From Cylicocyclus nassatus (lineage: Eukaryota > Nematoda > Chromadorea > Rhabditida > Strongylidae): DNA of 64,000 nt. The notes under the pieces were generated by a model. That model saw nothing but the letters and a program-made list of their open reading frames with translations. It made no database searches and was not told where the DNA came from. Both the position numbers and the translations under genes were made by a program. How positions within the stretch are numbered: the stretch's first letter is position 1; every line of letters starts with the position of its first letter. This document shows, one piece after another, positions 34,525-46,200 of the stretch. Where the stretch lies: contig CATQJL010000001.1 of NCBI GenBank assembly GCA_958299035.1, positions 104,913,661 to 104,977,660 on the forward strand, given 5' to 3'.

Positions 34525-36251
34525 CCTGTTGTTGCTATTTGAGACTTAGAATAGCAAGCAAACCAAAATTTTCGTTCGTTCATCCATTCGTTAAGAAGGG
34601 CAACTGTGAGCAATAACCATCATGCTTCTGAAAAGCTGGCACAGCTTGATAAGAACAGCGGCCCATATGCGCCTGTGGACGTGCGAGCACCGAGTAACTA
34701 GTTTTTGAAAAGCCTGGCAGTTTTCAAGATGGGTGTGGAAAAAGATGGCCACTTATTTTATGCTAACTCTTTTTCGTGATATCAACCAGGGTCCGGTACG
34801 AGAGTGGCAAATGGATCCTGTGAAGTAGCTATGCCTTTCCCGTGCAATTTATGGCTTCGCCCTTGATCGCGCTAACAGCGCACGTCGTTCTATTCGACTG
34901 CGTATTTTGCTGCAACAAAAAGAAGGGAAATATTAAAACTAAATCTGTATTATATAGACACTGAGTGTAGAAAGAAAACTATGTAAGAATCACGAGAAAC
35001 TCATGTGAACTGAAGGTTGTGCCACCCGCTCGGTATCATTAGTGTTTCAATTGCCATCTTGTGCATCCCTCGCGCCTGGCCACATATCCATTGCTGACCT
35101 GTGCCTGTCTACGTGACGCGCAAGCTTTTTCGCAATGTTTCTGGTTTTGTCTTTCTCTGGCAGATCGGTTGTGTAGGTTGGCTTGAAAGCCGCCATTCGA
35201 ATCTTCGGACTGTTTCTGTGAATACTCTCAAGATCGCTTCTGCCGGCAAACGAGGGGCATGGAGTACCATTTCCGTCAATAACAGTATTTTCAATATCTG
35301 CAGTTGCGTAGCAGCTATCCATGCATTTTCACATTTACTCTCTCTGAGAGGCTAGGTTCTAACCAAATAATAAAGTTTCGTGGCGATTGTAAGACTAAAT
35401 TTTCTTCACAGGAATGCCTTGAGTGTCATAAACGAAAATGGAAATGACAATGTTGTGCTTCCTAGAAACTTTATTCAAATACGTTTGCCTGAGGAAACAG
35501 AATCAAAGATAGTTAGCAACTTCAGTTTCGGAAATGCCGATTTTATCCCAAAAAGAAGATTTACTGCTACCGCGCGGTAAGTGATCCTTCATTATGCGTT
35601 CGCGACGATGTTAGCATTGTCACAGATCTTTGAGATATTTTTCATTGCACAAGTAAGAGGAAGACATGCAGAAAGAAAAAATGGGAGCATTTGCGAAGCA
35701 GAGGTGACGCATTGGTGCATTATGACGCAAAGTTAGTGACCAGAGTGCATATGCGCGTAGCTTGTAAAAGCTTATGTATTCCTACTGCTATTCTTTTCAA
35801 AATGGGATTGCAGCTGTTATTTTTACTTTCGGAATTATTTTTGTAGCGCTTTTGCGCAGGTGCTGCAGCATGTACAAACCCTACTGAGCGCAAGACTCAC
35901 GCATTTGAGATACAACGTCCAGGTAGAGTAAACTCAAATACGGCGTGACGATAGGCGAGTGAAAAGGAACATTGGCTTAGTAAAAATAATTGCTGGCGAG
36001 TGTAAGCCATTTTTCAGGACCGTAACGCTGTTACAACATCTTCACGCGCGAAACCTTTTGGCCTTTTCGCTATAGAAGCAGTGACGTTTTGAAATACAAA
36101 GAGGGCATCATACGCAAAAATGTATGGAAAGAACGGAGGCGGGAGAGAAAACGTTTGCAAACGCAAGACATAAAAAGCGTTTCTCGAACCTTGCTCCAAG
36201 TTTGGAACTTTTTCATCACAAGAGTAGCGAGATAGACGAAAACGAGCAAAA
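34525..36251. other. Mostly unassigned; one exon-like segment
   Basis: The minus-strand frame at 35047-35322 (91 codons) has a polar, protein-like composition but no family. The rest has no supported feature other than 35412-35577. Confidence 0.3.
35412..35577 (+). CDS. Isolated exon-like segment, unrecognised
   Basis: TTTTCTTCACAG precedes it and CGCGCG|GTAAGT closes it, both strong splice signals, with one frame open throughout (ALSVINENGNDNVVLPRNF, IQIRLPEETESKIVSNF, SFGNADFIPKRRFTATAR). Composition is protein-like, but no neighbouring exon could be joined and no family is recognised. It may be an orphan exon carried by a transposon or part of a broken gene. Confidence 0.35.
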
Positions 36252-36733
36252 TCTTATATATAGCTGAACTGTTCGTATGTGTGCGTATCTGTCTGTACGT
36301 ATGCTCCAAATAGAAATTCTTATTTCAGAATCGATTCGGAAAAAACTTTGCACACATACTCTTTGGGGCGGGGCGGGTGTCATAGGCTACTTTTCATAAA
36401 AATCGATAGAATCGATCGATATCATTTTATCGATTTTTAGTAAAACTTGACCCACGGGGCTGGGAGTTGGCACAGGGGGATCCAGCATGGTGATTACGAA
36501 TACATTATTAGTTTTCGAAATTAATCGATACTTTTGTCAATTTTATCGATTTTTTGCAAAGTTCGAGCTACGGAGCTGGGAGTTGGCACAGGGGGTAAGT
36601 GAGCATGCTGATTGCTACCGGAATAGGGAAATGAAGTGTAGAAATGGACACAAGGTAAGGTTGTACATGGATAGGGATGGGACCTATATTATAGTGTTTT
36701 GACAAGCCGGGCGGAGCCGGGTAAGCCAGCTAG
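36252..36733 (+). mobile_element. Non-autonomous Helitron
   Basis: Starts A|TCTTATATATAGCTGAACTG and ends GGAGCCGGGTAAGCCAGCTAG|T. TC at the 5' end, CTAG at the 3' end, a CCGG...CCGG hairpin about 12 bases from the end and A|T flanks are the classical Helitron signature. The interior has the GGGGCGGG...GTGTCATAGGCTA block and two ATCGAT/GAGCTGGGAGTTGGCACAGG units. 482 bp, no Rep/helicase. Confidence 0.85.
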
Positions 36734-38759
36734 TTCGCAATAGAAACCAATAAAAAGTTATCAGAAATTGCTTTCCGCCGCTTAAAATTATGCGGGCGTA
36801 CAGCACAGCTCCGAGAGAATCGAGCGCTTAGCTGGAACTGTGCGGAAACTCAGTACGAACGCAGTTAAGGCAATTAACGCGAGGTGGCTGCTGGATATTT
36901 TCGCGCTGGGCCGTCTTCAGCTGTCAGGTACTGTCGTGCGAAGCTCCTTAGCGTAATCCTATATAAAGTGTTTTGCTCGTTCTTTCACGTTTACTACTTC
37001 TACTTATACTTTTCCCCTACTATTTTTCCCTTGCTTTTTATCTATCTTTCACGTCAACTCAGATAATGCCGGGGCAGGCGGTCGGCAAACTCGCGCTTTT
37101 CTGCAAGCGGCCAGCAAAATTTTGGGGCGTGGCCAAACCTTCAGCGAGCAATACTTCCGTGTTCTGCCAGCGGGCAGCAATAAAAAATTTTCTGCAGGCG
37201 GTCGTCAAGTAATTATTTTCAGCAAGCCAATTTTCAGCGGGCGCTCTCACTCTTGTTAAGCAGTTTCGGAAGTGCGCTGAGCAAAGGTAGCACTCTACAT
37301 AACAGAGCTGTTACCAAGGGTTTGATTACCCGAGTTTAGGGTACCTCACAGGTGAAGATACCTACGAGTTGTGCGGTCCCTCACAAAGGGCCGTGCCACC
37401 TCCAGTAATTTTGCATATTCTCGCGGAAAGTCCGCGAGAATGCGGCCACTGCGTTGTAACTAAACTGCGAAAAAACTGCAATTACTCCAAGAATTCGTCT
37501 TAAATTTCGCTAACATTATTCCAAATATCTGCAAGACTGCCAGAAATTAGCGGACTATTTTTTCGGTGCCCGCCTGGTCATGAATCGCATAACCGCCTGC
37601 CCCCGGCGATTATCTGAGAAATGGCATAGTAATCAGAGCACAATGTACAACGTCTAAATATTTAATAAATGAGTAATCAAATAGTACACTTGGTTTAAGT
37701 CTTCTCCTTGACCGTTCGTTTCTTTGCAGCTACGAGGAGAAATTCACAGGTCGGCTTGCGTTTCACATTTTCACGCATATCTGTATGTATCTTTCGTGCA
37801 CTACACATGGGGACACATTTCCATGCTTAGGGGACCACCAAAAGATTTCTCGACTTTTATATGAAATGATTTACAACTTTGCAGTTAAGATAAAAATACT
37901 TCAACCCAGTGGTTGAACTGTTAACTTGCGGATAATGCAAGGGTATCTACAAGAATTATAATAGAATCAGAAATCAAATTGCGACGCTCTTTAATGCTTG
38001 CACTATAATCAAAAGCGTAACAATCAACAAGGAACTGACTTAGGGTCCTGAGGGGCCTAATAGCTGAAACTAGTATGCCAAATTAAGCAAAGTTGAGAGA
38101 TTTGTTTCGATCGGAAAAAAATTCAATTTCAAGCACGCCGATGTATTTTTCGTTCCATAAGCAGCATTGTAGCCTTTATAGATGAGAGCTGGCTCAATTA
38201 TATCGTAGCCATGACAATGAACTAATTGCTGGGAAGTAAGTCTGTTTTTTTGCATTGGCTTATCGCAAATAACTCTTCTTTACTTCATATCTTGAGTGCC
38301 ACTGGGTAAGTTCAGAATTTTTGATCAGTTTTCCCATTTTCTCATACTTTCTCAAGTGTGAAATTTTTTCTCCGGACTTAATCTTCTCATCTCTAACCGC
38401 TCATCAGGAAGATTGGAAAAAGAGATAATTGCTGCTCAATGACCAACAAAATGGGTAGTAGCATATGGCAAGCTGTTAGCTGCAACACATCAAAGTTTGC
38501 ATTTGCACGACGGGAAATGCTTCGATCTCGAGATCTGTCTCTGTTAAAGATGCAAAATTTTCGTTCAGAAGGACAATCATATTTTTGGTCGGCCAATGAA
38601 CCGTTGGTAATAAGCTACACATTCGAAACTTTTAGCCAAGCAAGATTGATCTGTTTTGCAAGAGGCTCCCGTAAGGCTCGCTTTTCTAAGATAATCCTTT
38701 CAAAAAACAGAAAATTCTTCTATCAAGAATCGTTAGTGTCTTGAAGGTTACATGATTTA
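36734..38759. other. Intergenic; GC-rich minisatellite-like stretch and a hairpin
   Basis: 37070-37240 repeats degenerate (C/T)TGCAGGCGGTCGGCAA / AGCGGGCAGCAA units. 37417-37441 is a perfect hairpin (ATTCTCGCGGA, AAG, complement). The frames at 38393-38744 are unconvincing. Confidence 0.4.
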
Positions 38760-39162
38760 TTAGGTTGGTGCATAATCGTGTGTTGTGGAATTTCGATGAT
38801 TTTCATTGTGAAATAGATTTTGCACGTTTTCGTATCACTCTTGTACCTCTCTTCCTCTTGTGATGAGAAAAGTTTCAAACTAGCGGGCTTTGAGATTTCC
38901 GATTTGTATATGACGTGGAAACTATCTCAAACTGAAACCGCTTCCTTTGTGCATCGCTGGAATTTGGAGTTTCTAGACCAAAAGCGGGAACGGAACCAAG
39001 AATGTACGAAAACAATATGAATTGTGAGAAAGAATGGTGCTAAATCGCTCAAAGGAAAAAGCTTTTGGGTGGTTTGACGAGTTTGTTTCGAACTGGAACA
39101 ATTTGAAAAAGCTGTCGGAAGAAAGGACTCAAAAAGGCGCATTAATTTTGCGCCAACCTAAT
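38760..39162. mobile_element. Mariner-type non-autonomous element 2
   Basis: TTAGGTTGGTGCATAATCGTG at the left and ATTTTGCGCCAACCTAA at the right are inverted; 403 bp; no transposase motif in the short internal frame. Confidence 0.7.
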
Positions 39163-40255
39163 AGTATGTAACTAATAATATAACTGCTATGGTCTTACGA
39201 CGAATATAATTATTGTCCTTTAAATCCTGAGCACCTTCAATGAGGTGAAATGTTGGGATTCAAAGAATCTTTATTCGTGACACACTTTGGTGATTTCCTG
39301 GCGTCGTAGCGACATTAAACCGGTGACTGTGATTAAAGTTACGATGTAATGAGATAACAATTGTTGCATTGTTATTTGACTAGTGCTTGGCACGAGGTGG
39401 CTTTGCGAAAGTGCAAAAAACGAACTCCCCCTGACTTTCGAAAGTTTACAAAGTCTCCCTTGATCCTTACCCGATATATCCGATTCGAATCAAAAACGAA
39501 ACGTCGACTGAAAAAACCTAATTTCAGACCAACAAAAACGATATCCCCTTTTTTGCCCCAAAAATGATGTTCAGCTTGCTTATAGGGCACTTGTGCCGAG
39601 CAATATTTTTGGCTCATAATCTCATATTTTCGAAGGGTGGCGCGCGCCTTTGAAAAGTTATTCAGCTGGCTTCGAGGTTCTTTAATCAAAGAGAATGTCA
39701 TTCAATTGCTTTCCGCAGAGCGGAATAGGTTTCTAATGTCTCGAGACCTGATTAATTTAACCGAAGTTTGAGCACTTTATTCTAAGCTGTTGTCGAACGG
39801 TAGAACGTTTTGTCCTTATTAATGAACCTTTTCGATGCTTTGATAACGCTGATAAGCCTGAATGTTAGGCAAGGTAAAAACAGTGAATCACGCCTTCAGG
39901 AAGAGTGAGGGCCAACATTCAACAACGCTCAAAATGTTGGCCCTTTTGCAAAAATATAATATATTATGTAAATTGATTGAGATCTGCTAGACATACTACA
40001 CAATATAGATCCGCTTTAGCTGAATTTTGGAGGCCAAACATTGATTTCTACGCTTTTTTGGTTGCTTGATGAACGTGCGTAAGACTCCAAAATTCAAGTA
40101 CTTCGAGTTTGTCAGTGTGAAGCTGGAAACTAAGTTTAGAGGATCCACCATATTCTTCTTTTCGTCAGTTCCCTGCATGAGTGAATACGTAACACCTAAT
40201 TGTTGTATTTTCCATGCTGCATCAACGTGACATTGTTTCCAGTCCATGCTTGTGA
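39163..40255. other. Upstream region of the G-alpha gene
   Basis: No separate gene is supported. Minus frames at 39372-39701 and 39996-40283 have no domain. An imperfect direct repeat (GGCCAACATTCAACAACG / ATGTTGGCCC) lies near 39910. The promoter was not identified. Confidence 0.35.
40232..40241 (+). promoter_or_regulatory. Probable trans-splice acceptor of the G-alpha gene
   Basis: TTGTTTCCAG ends 14 bases before the ATG at 40256, fitting a spliced-leader acceptor. The first ATG after it (40244) opens only a short out-of-frame ORF; the G-alpha start is the next one. Confidence 0.5.
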
Positions 40256-43200
40256 ATGGGCACTGCTTGCTCAGTTTCCACATCTACAGTCGCTGAGACT
40301 TTAAAGGTTTGCAACAATACTTACGTCAAATGAGTTTTTTTGCAGGCTCCATACTTTTCCAATATCAAAAACGTCGTCTTTTTGCAGGCCCAGGAAGAGA
40401 CGAACCGCACTATACAGAAAGCTATAAACATTGCGAGGAAAGAGAAAATTCTGAAAATACTCCTACTAGGTAAGCCTGTGGAGAAAAGTTATCGTTGCAT
40501 TGTCAGACTGTAATCTTGAAAATTTTTCTCTAATTTCTTGTAGAAAATCAATTTTAGGTCCAGGAGATTCCGGGAAGAGCACAACCTTGAAGCAGATACG
40601 GTCTGTTACTGTTTACCGAGAACAATTTCTGTCTAGCAGTCCAAGGTTTCTTCTTCAGGATCATACATGACAAAGGGTTTACTGATGACGAGAAAAGGCA
40701 GCGCAAATACATAATCTACCTCAATCTAATTTCTGGAATGACGGAAGTCATACGAGGACTTTCTTCGTTATCGCTTTCTTTCAAGAATTCCGACTCAAAG
40801 GTTTACTTTGACACATCAAAATTTAGAAAACCGTATTTGTTGTTGGAACAGTAGTGTTCAAGGTTCTAGCGGAAAAGGTGACTAAGTACTACGAAGAAGT
40901 GAAAAACAGCGACGCGGCCGAACTTACCGAAGATGTAGCAGATGCAGTTGGCAGGTGCGCTTCGGCTTCATTCAGCAGCGGGTTTCTATAGACTGTACTT
41001 CAGACTCCTAGAGGATGAATCCGTACAATTCGTGCTGCTACAAAGTACCGACATCCGACTTGAAGAAAGCACGAGATAGTAGGTTTCACCTTTTGAGCTA
41101 GAACCGGGTTCAGTTAGAACCCAGTTATCTTAGGACTAGATTTTCGATGCTATTTGGAATTTCTACTTCTATATATACACAGTATATATTTAGGTTGGTG
41201 CAAAAATAATGAGCGTTTTCCCATTTTTCACTTTAACTTGCTATAGCTTTCTACAAAATCTACATTTTGAAATGTCATAAAGACCCCTAGATGCAGCGAA
41301 CCTTTCGCAGTACAGCGCACATTGAACTATACTCATATCTCATATGGGCAGAAATATATGGATTGAAAACAAAAAGAGTTTTTTCTAAAGCCTTGTTTTT
41401 GACAGAACATAACTCCTTTCACACTTTGTTCTTATGATTTATAAGCAGCCTATCTTGTAGCCGCAAGCCAGTAGTACAAATATACATGGAAACGGCTTGG
41501 AGAAAAAAGATTAGCGAAGATGGAAAAATTGAAATCCAAAAATTTCAACTTTTTAGCATTTTTTCAGTAGGCCTCAAAACCCCGAAGTAGAGAATTTTTT
41601 AATTTTCTGCGTATTGAAAAGCTGGATGTTTTCTCAAACACCGCTAATGGGACTCCTAGCCTCACGCTTACGGAGATGAGCAAAGTTTGAGCGACTGCAT
41701 TTTACAAAAGAAAGTTATGGGCTCTAAAATGATCACAACCAGTACCCATGTTAAGCCGCCGATATCTCACTTTAAGTAACTTGAAAAAATATGATTGAAT
41801 ATGTATAATGTAGACAATTTCAATTACATATAGCGGCTAAATTTCCGATAAACCACCCTCATTCGCGCTCAAATTCTGGCCAGAAAAATAAATGCAACCA
41901 AATCTAATTTTGAGTGCGATTATGTGAAGCTCTATAATTTCTTAACAGAGTGGGCTAGAAGTTCCTTTCGAACATCGTCAGATAGAGCATGAAAAGAGCT
42001 TTCTAACAATTTGCTGAAACCATTAAAAAGAAAGACGTTTGATGGAGAAAAGTTGTCCTGTAAAAAATCCTAGGAAAACGCTCATTATTTTTGCACCAAC
42101 CTAATATTTGCATTATATACGTATGATTACAATATATATATATAATACAATTACATGCTATATATTTACTATAGAACAGGACGAAAACGCCAACACAACA
42201 ACTTCGTAAAATTTGAGCCAGGTGCTCTTCAAAAAGCGCTCAAAGGTTTGTTGAAGACATCAAGAGTCTAGAATCTAAAAGTCCACTCAATGACGCTCAA
42301 AGAGAATTTGATACAACCTGTTGAAGAAAGTCGCCAAAAACTTGGCGTCCATGGCTAGCGAAAAATAGATGGCAGTTACATACTGCGACATGGGAAAAAT
42401 GGCGCTTTACAATTGTTTTTCAAACTGCCGCGCCAAATACAAAGCATGTACACTCCCCATTAAAAGTTTAGCCAGGGTCAAGCAAGTGGTGTGGCACACG
42501 ATCGCTGGTTACGACATCCCCCCTCTGATTGCTGTCTCAATAAGACCCCCTGAACTGTATACCTATGATAGCATTACTTGAAGGCCCTGTCACACAACGG
42601 ACAACATATCCATAATGAACAAGTCAATTAACCCCTGTAGACAAACTTTGTGCGAGTTTTGAAGGTTCGAGAACTAGGCCACCTAAGTGAAATGGTCATT
42701 TTCGGACATGAATAACTTTGTTTAAAACGTGACTAGTTACCTTTTTTGCACTCAAAACAAAGCCACTCCTTCGTTGTCCACTTCACAGCTCCCGCCTCAA
42801 AAGACCTCCATATTGTGGAATTAGAAGCCAACCAAGATCTTGTTTTTCCCAATTTTTGCTTTTGATGGCTGTGCTTTCACCAGGGACGGTATGTAACAAT
42901 CGCCCGTCCGGGTAAGTTACCCAAACAGATAGTTTCCGCTCCATAGCTCGGTGCTCTGGGAATCTGTGTTCTTCCTTGTTTGTTCATCTATTGGAGGGTC
43001 TACTACCCTAATATTGTAGCGTAATGACTAGCAGCACTTTGCTGTATAAGCTGAAATAATTCGTTATTTGTATAATCCCGAATGGGATCTCCCACTGATC
43101 ACGCTCATTTTCAAAGTTATTTATATCCCGCAAAAACTCATTAAAAACGTCATAGTTTTGCTTTCGACCTATTACAATAGTGCTACGCGTGTTTTTAGTA

Positions 43201-46200
43201 GCACAGATGAAATGTTCAAGTTTTGAGTGTTTCGATAAAGCCCAATTCGCGAGCACAGGTTCAGCGAAGATTTTGTCAACTTGATTTTTCACTTATTTCT
43301 TTCAAAAACATGCATAGGACTGTCGTAATAAATGGACAGCAAAACTCTGTGATGTTTTCCTTGAGTTTTTGCGGATATAAATAACTTTTGAAAAGAGCGT
43401 GATCAGTGGGAGATCCCGTTCGGAATCATACAAATAACGAATTATCTCAGCTTATACAGCAAAGTGCTGCTAATCATTGTGCTACAATATTAGGGTAGTA
43501 GAGCCTCCCAAAGATGAACAAACAAGGAAGAACACAGATCCCCATAGCACCGAGCTATGAAGCGGAAACTACCTGTCCGGGTAACCTACCCGGACGGGCG
43601 ATTGTTGCATACCGCTCCAGATATCACTCGAGCTAAGAGGACAAATCAGGCTCAAATCACTCTGTAAAATCTGCGAGATCTAGGCTATCGATTCGTATAA
43701 ATGATGATCATTAAAAAAAATTTTTTGATATAGTTAATGAGGTGTGGCACAACCCCTCAAAAGCTGTGGCGGCCACACCCCATTGATTTACCTTCAAATC
43801 ATTCAAATCTCTGCGTTTTTTATATCGTTGCTATTGCTCCACCTTCTTCTTTATATGGTAGAAAAACATTTGAAATCGTTTCTTTTAGGGAAAGATATAA
43901 TCGTTTTTCCTTACCTATGCAAACGGAAAATACTGCGAAAATATTGGGTTACGGTAACATGCTAGTCTGCGCTACTATGTAAATCGCGACGTAAAGCGAC
44001 AAGAATGAGCATACACGATAGCCTAACTCTCATTTTTACAATAAAATGATTTGAGCCTGATCGGCCTTCTCTAGTCTGAGGCAGGCGCTATACTCCTCGA
44101 GGAGTATAACATGGCGACGATTGATATGCATCAAATACGTGTAAAACTGGCGATTTTTGTCGCCGATATTTTGGACGTGTGGTAACTTGTTAGCGATCGA
44201 TATGCATAGAAGACACAGTCGCCAGTATTGGCGACTGGCGATCGCCCGTCGTAGCGACTGGCGATCCCTTGTCGCCATGCTATACTCCTCGAGAAGTATA
44301 GCGCCTGCCTGAGAGATACTGAAAGTAAAAAATGGAAGAAATGAAATTTTGGCTTGCTCATAGTTTGCATGTTATTCGACGTAGGATTCCTAATGTAAGC
44401 AAAAAAGTATTAGTTCTTTGTATCAATTGCAAAAAGATGTAGTTAACTCACCTTTGAAAGGATATGTTTGAAGTGACTATCTCACTTGGATCGCCCAATA
44501 TTTGGAAACCTCAGAAATCGCTGAAACTTGGCCCGCAGGGATTATTTGACATTTTATTTATGAAGATGAAGCTCTTATGCTTATAGTGCTCTTTTATGCT
44601 TAGGTACATATACGACGATAGGCCAAAACATCGATATGCTAGTACTAGTACTTTACACAGTGCCTATTTGACATTGTTAACGAATATCATATTATCGCTA
44701 ACATCAGCTCACCTCGGTGACGACCTCCCCCCTCCTCTCCGACCCCTCAATATACCCCCCCCCCCAGGTGTGGTTGCCGCACCCCACACTTGATCCTGGT
44801 TGTAGCTTGATATCGATCATTTCATAGTCATCGAATATTCGAATACCCAATGACCATCGAATATTCGTTCGATGTTATTATTAATCAAATGTCGAATATT
44901 CGAACATGATAATGCCTTTGCAGTCCAATTCAGACGTCTCCAACGACAGCGTAGCTCTCGCCTACCCAGGCGCCGCGGCAGCGCCGACCAATCAGAGGCG
45001 CGCAGCAATTAGGCTGCTAATGCTAGCGGTTCAGAAGGGCCGTCTCCCCTTTCGAATAGTATTCGAGCTTGAAATTCTCGAATACTTAATTTTTCGAAAA
45101 TTCGACCTCGCTTATAATTCGAAATAAGTTTTCGATTATTTGACTTTTGAATGATTGATAGTCACTCTACTGTTCACAGTATACTCAAGCGTGCATATTG
45201 TTTTAGAAAATTTTCCCTAGGAATATTGGCATAAGAAGAGTAGACGCATCGAAACAGGAGCGCTACGTATCACAGTAACGCTCTTAGAGTGATCTCTCTA
45301 TTATAGAGGGTGTCCCAGTAGTATGTGTACACTGTTTGAATCTTACTATAATATCTTTTGGTAACTGCCAAAGCGATGCGACGAGGGTACTCTCCTCCCC
45401 CATATGCTTTACCGTTGTGCTATGTGTTCTCTTACAGTGTTAACAGCAGATTCGCGACAACGAGGGCAGTCCAGATTATGCGGCGACGAAATATAATGCG
45501 ATACATGAACTAATGCGGATGTGCAGAGAAACGCCGAGAGAGTACTGGGGAGCGCACGCACTCAAGGAGGATCCACATAGTTTGCATAACAGCGACGTAG
45601 AGTTGACGGCGTTCGTAGGTAGTTTCCAGACTGTATGCACTTTAAGTGCAAATTATGGAGCTTGCTCCGCATGGAAAGTGCAAATATGGGCAACAGTCGT
45701 CAAAGATCACCTCCTCATTCATAAACAAGCAAGAAGGGGATCAACGTGTCATGTGTAGGCTCAAACAAAACGAAATGTTGATTCCAGACTACCGAATTAG
45801 TGCAAATGTCTGACCCCCAGTTGCTATCATAATTCGGAAAACTGTCGCCCATTTTGCTTCCTATCCTGCCGAACTTCTCACAATCATTAGTTTTCGAAAA
45901 GCACATTATGATTTTGAACAATATGAAGGTGAGGAAAATTAAGGCAATATAACCTATCAGTTTTACGGGGATTCGCATAAACCTCACCTTTTGAATGCTT
46001 GTACACCTTGTGAATGCTTGTTTTTGAAAATATTGTTTTTGCCTCTGGAAATATAAAAACAGGGGGAGCTAGGTCTCGTTGGAAGAAAAGAATCAGTCGA
46101 TTCATGCGGTAGTACATTTTCCTAAATTTCTAGGAACATTTTGCTAAATTTCTAGGATTAAATGCTGAATCTCACATAAACCTGTCAAATACTTTTTTTT

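Noticed and set aside
40801..40862. 26-bp intron with TTTAG acceptor at 40826 in the G-alpha gene
   Set aside because: It keeps the frame but is shorter than any plausible nematode intron; a 62-bp intron ending TTCAAG also keeps the frame and gives a better family fit.
42180..42270. Next G-alpha exon directly after the mariner-type element
   Set aside because: The frame (RTGRKRQHNNFVKF) has no similarity to the expected DRI...YIP region, which is found intact at 51795.
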